Shown here: positions 62,428-64,000 of the stretch, piece by piece
How positions within the stretch are numbered: position 1 is the stretch's first letter
How the letters are laid out: the number at the start of each line of letters is the position of its first letter
Source of the DNA: Saprospirales bacterium
Lineage (GTDB): Bacteria; Bacteroidota; Bacteroidia; Chitinophagales; JADIYW01
Direction: 5' to 3'
NCBI GenBank assembly: GCA_016711605.1
Contig: JADJSS010000017.1
Span: 1 to 64,000 of the forward strand
Length of the DNA stretch: 64,000 nt
The notes under the pieces: model-generated
Seen by the model: only the letters and a program-made list of their open reading frames with translations
Told to the model about the DNA's origin: nothing
Databases searched by the model: none
Position numbers and translations under genes: made by a program

Positions 62428-63318
62428 ATGAAAAAGTTTATCTTAATTAATTTTTATTTTTTATTTTTCTCACTATCAAAAGCACAGCAATCAGATTCAA
62501 TTATAAAAATTTTAATTGTAACAGCACATCCTGATGATGAAACTGGATTTGCTGCAACTGTTTATAAAGTAACTAAAGAATTAAATGGTACTGCTGATCA
62601 ATGTGTTATTACCAATGGTGAAGGTGGTTATAAATATTCTACATTATCTGAATCGTATTACGATTTGAAATTAACAGATGAAAAAATTGGACGAGAAAAT
62701 TTGCCGCGTATTCGTAAACAAGAATTAATGAATGCTGGAAAAATAATTGGTATGCGCAATATTTTTTTCTTAGATCAAAAAGATGCGCATTATGGTTTGG
62801 ATGAACATGAACCATTAGACACCACTTGGAATGTGTCTTTAGTTTCAACTCGATTAAAAGAAATTATGACGAAAACAAAATACGATTTTGTGTTTTGTTT
62901 ATTGCCAACACCAGAAACGCATGCGCATCACAAGGCAGCGACTTTACTGGCATTGCGCACCATTCAAACATTGCCAGAAGCACAACGTCCAATAATTTTA
63001 GGTGTAACAGGTGCGAATAAAAATGATACTACCAAATACAGCTTTTCGCAATTAAAAAACTATTCTGAATCAAAAGTAGAAGGTAATGCACCGATGTATT
63101 TTTTTGATAAAAGTGTAAAGTTTGGATTTAAAAATGCGCTGAGTTATAAGATTATTGTAAACTGGGAAATTGCCGAACATAAATCGCAAGGCACCATGCA
63201 ACTAGCAATGAATCAAGGTGATTTGGAGCAATTTTGGTATTTTAGTTTAAATGGTGAAAAAGGAAAAGAGAAATGCAAGCAGTTTTTTGAAAAACTTAAA
63301 GTCATTCCTTATCAGTGA
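62428..63318 (+). CDS. PIG-L family deacetylase (LmbE-like)
   Basis: A 296-residue protein with a signal peptide (MKKFILINFYFLFFSLSKAQ). The zinc motif AHPDDETGF is near residue 36, and the later His site lies in PTPETHAHHKAATLL, standard for N-acetylglucosamine or related deacetylases. Because it has a signal peptide it should act in the periplasm or outside. The substrate is unknown. An amino-acid permease gene follows 40 bp later. Confidence 0.93.
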   Translation: MKKFILINFYFLFFSLSKAQQSDSIIKILIVTAHPDDETGFAATVYKVTKELNGTADQCVITNGEGGYKYSTLSESYYDLKLTDEKIGRENLPRIRKQELMNAGKIIGMRNIFFLDQKDAHYGLDEHEPLDTTWNVSLVSTRLKEIMTKTKYDFVFCLLPTPETHAHHKAATLLALRTIQTLPEAQRPIILGVTGANKNDTTKYSFSQLKNYSESKVEGNAPMYFFDKSVKFGFKNALSYKIIVNWEIAEHKSQGTMQLAMNQGDLEQFWYFSLNGEKGKEKCKQFFEKLKVIPYQ

Positions 63319-63358
63319 TGAAAAATTAAACACAAAGTCAGATAGAAAAATAACAACC

Positions 63359-64000
63359 ATGACAAAACTCATTCGCGGTCTTTCGCTACGGCAAGCAGTT
63401 GCCATCAACATGATTGATATGGTTGGCATTGGACCGTTTATAACCATACCATTTATCATTGGTGCTATGAATGGACCACAATGTATTTTAGCTTGGCTTT
63501 TAGGCGCTTTACTTTCCTTTTGCGATGGTTGTGTTTGGAGCGAACTTGGTGCAAAATGGCCACAAGCTGGTGGCAGCTATGTGTTTTTGCAAAATTTATA
63601 TGGTAAAAAATATGGCAAGCTTTTTTCGTTTTTATACATTTGGCAAACCACGATACAAGCACCATTGGTAATTGCTTCAGGTGCAATCGGATTTGCACAA
63701 TATCTTACCTATTTAATTCCATCCTTAGGTTTTTATGAAAAGAAAATGGTAGCTGGTTCGTTGGTGTTGTTCATTACATTTTTGTTATACAGAAAAATTA
63801 CTGACATCGGAAAAATTTCTGTTTTTATGTGGATGATTGTTGGCGGCACGATGATATGGCTAATAGTTAGTGGTTTCACGCACTTCGATTCAAAACTGGC
63901 TTTTACTTATTCAAAAGATGCATTTGATTTAACTCCAATCTTTTTTGTTGGCTTAGGACAAGCAAGTATAAAAACGGTTTATTCATTTCTTGGTTATTAT
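63359..64000 (+). CDS. APC-family amino-acid permease (partial, cut by window end)
   Basis: The first 214 residues of a permease: MTKLIRGLSLRQAVAINMID, then MVGIGPFITIPFIIGAMNGP with the conserved GIGPF/I loop and later LGAKWPQAGGSYVFLQNLYG. At least five membrane helices are present. It is an amino acid/polyamine antiporter-like member. The 3' end lies outside the window, so the exact transporter type is unknown. Confidence 0.9.
   Translation, partial: MTKLIRGLSLRQAVAINMIDMVGIGPFITIPFIIGAMNGPQCILAWLLGALLSFCDGCVWSELGAKWPQAGGSYVFLQNLYGKKYGKLFSFLYIWQTTIQAPLVIASGAIGFAQYLTYLIPSLGFYEKKMVAGSLVLFITFLLYRKITDIGKISVFMWMIVGGTMIWLIVSGFTHFDSKLAFTYSKDAFDLTPIFFVGLGQASIKTVYSFLGYY

Overview
The window looks like a draft-quality chromosomal segment from a low-GC member of the Bacteroidota, probably a Chitinophagales- or Cytophagales-like lineage. 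Three things point there. Several genes have TANNTTTG-type -7 promoter boxes. Many proteins belong to families typical of the phylum: DUF3822 next to RsmD, DUF3276, DUF4159, the long NusB, OstA-like/LptD, DUF4105, ribosomal THX and small Crp/Fnr-like proteins with short C-termini. The first 6 kb is also part of a flexirubin/aryl-polyene-type biosynthetic locus. No rRNA, tRNA, CRISPR array or prophage was recognised.

Layout. 1-6186 (minus): flexirubin-type locus with a small ketosynthase-like protein, acyl carrier protein, ketosynthase, degenerate ketosynthase (chain-length-factor-like), polysaccharide deacetylase, LolA-like protein, lipoprotein, hotdog dehydratase and GT2 glycosyltransferase (running off the edge). 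6219-8556: toxin-antitoxin pair, DJ-1 protein and TrhO. 8667-16741: outer-membrane barrel, then the SUF iron-sulfur operon (sufB, C, D, S, E, DUF59 protein, bacilliredoxin). Two small genes, a four-helix-bundle gene and a GxxExxY gene, are inserted in this operon, each enclosed by its own inverted repeats. 16824-28024: sucC, DUF3822-rsmD-rsmE, DUF4159, then an envelope block (lptD, N-acetylmuramoyl-alanine amidase, MCE protein, OstA/LptA-like). 28224-33790: miscellaneous genes and intergenic repeat elements, including an HNH endonuclease and a 247-bp element with 22-bp terminal inverted repeats. 33796-39943: rplY-prs, CPBP protease, coaD, rpsP-rimM-(small membrane protein)-trmD-rplS. 40041-51531: serine hydrolase, a secreted protein with five copies of an about 66-residue repeat, nusB, ABC exporter, DUF3276, mgtE, EamA, CDP-alcohol phosphatidyltransferase, and a block of four uncharacterised membrane or secreted proteins. 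51767-56603: ychF, a second TA pair, THX, DUF4105 (Lnb-like), msrB, lgt. 56882-64000: esterase, a degraded small ORF, GNAT-argG, three tandem Crp/Fnr paralogues, a PIG-L deacetylase and an amino-acid permease cut by the window end.

Sequence quality matters here. At least ten conserved genes are split by single-base indels, mostly in homopolymers, and 38109-38260 is an implausible poly-A/poly-C stretch. I read these as uncorrected sequencing errors, not gene decay, and give merged gene spans.

The most interesting structures are the short palindromic or inverted-repeat families. They frame small genes within the SUF operon, supply stop codons or C-terminal residues to genes, and in sufD a perfect 33-bp palindrome sits in frame inside the coding sequence.
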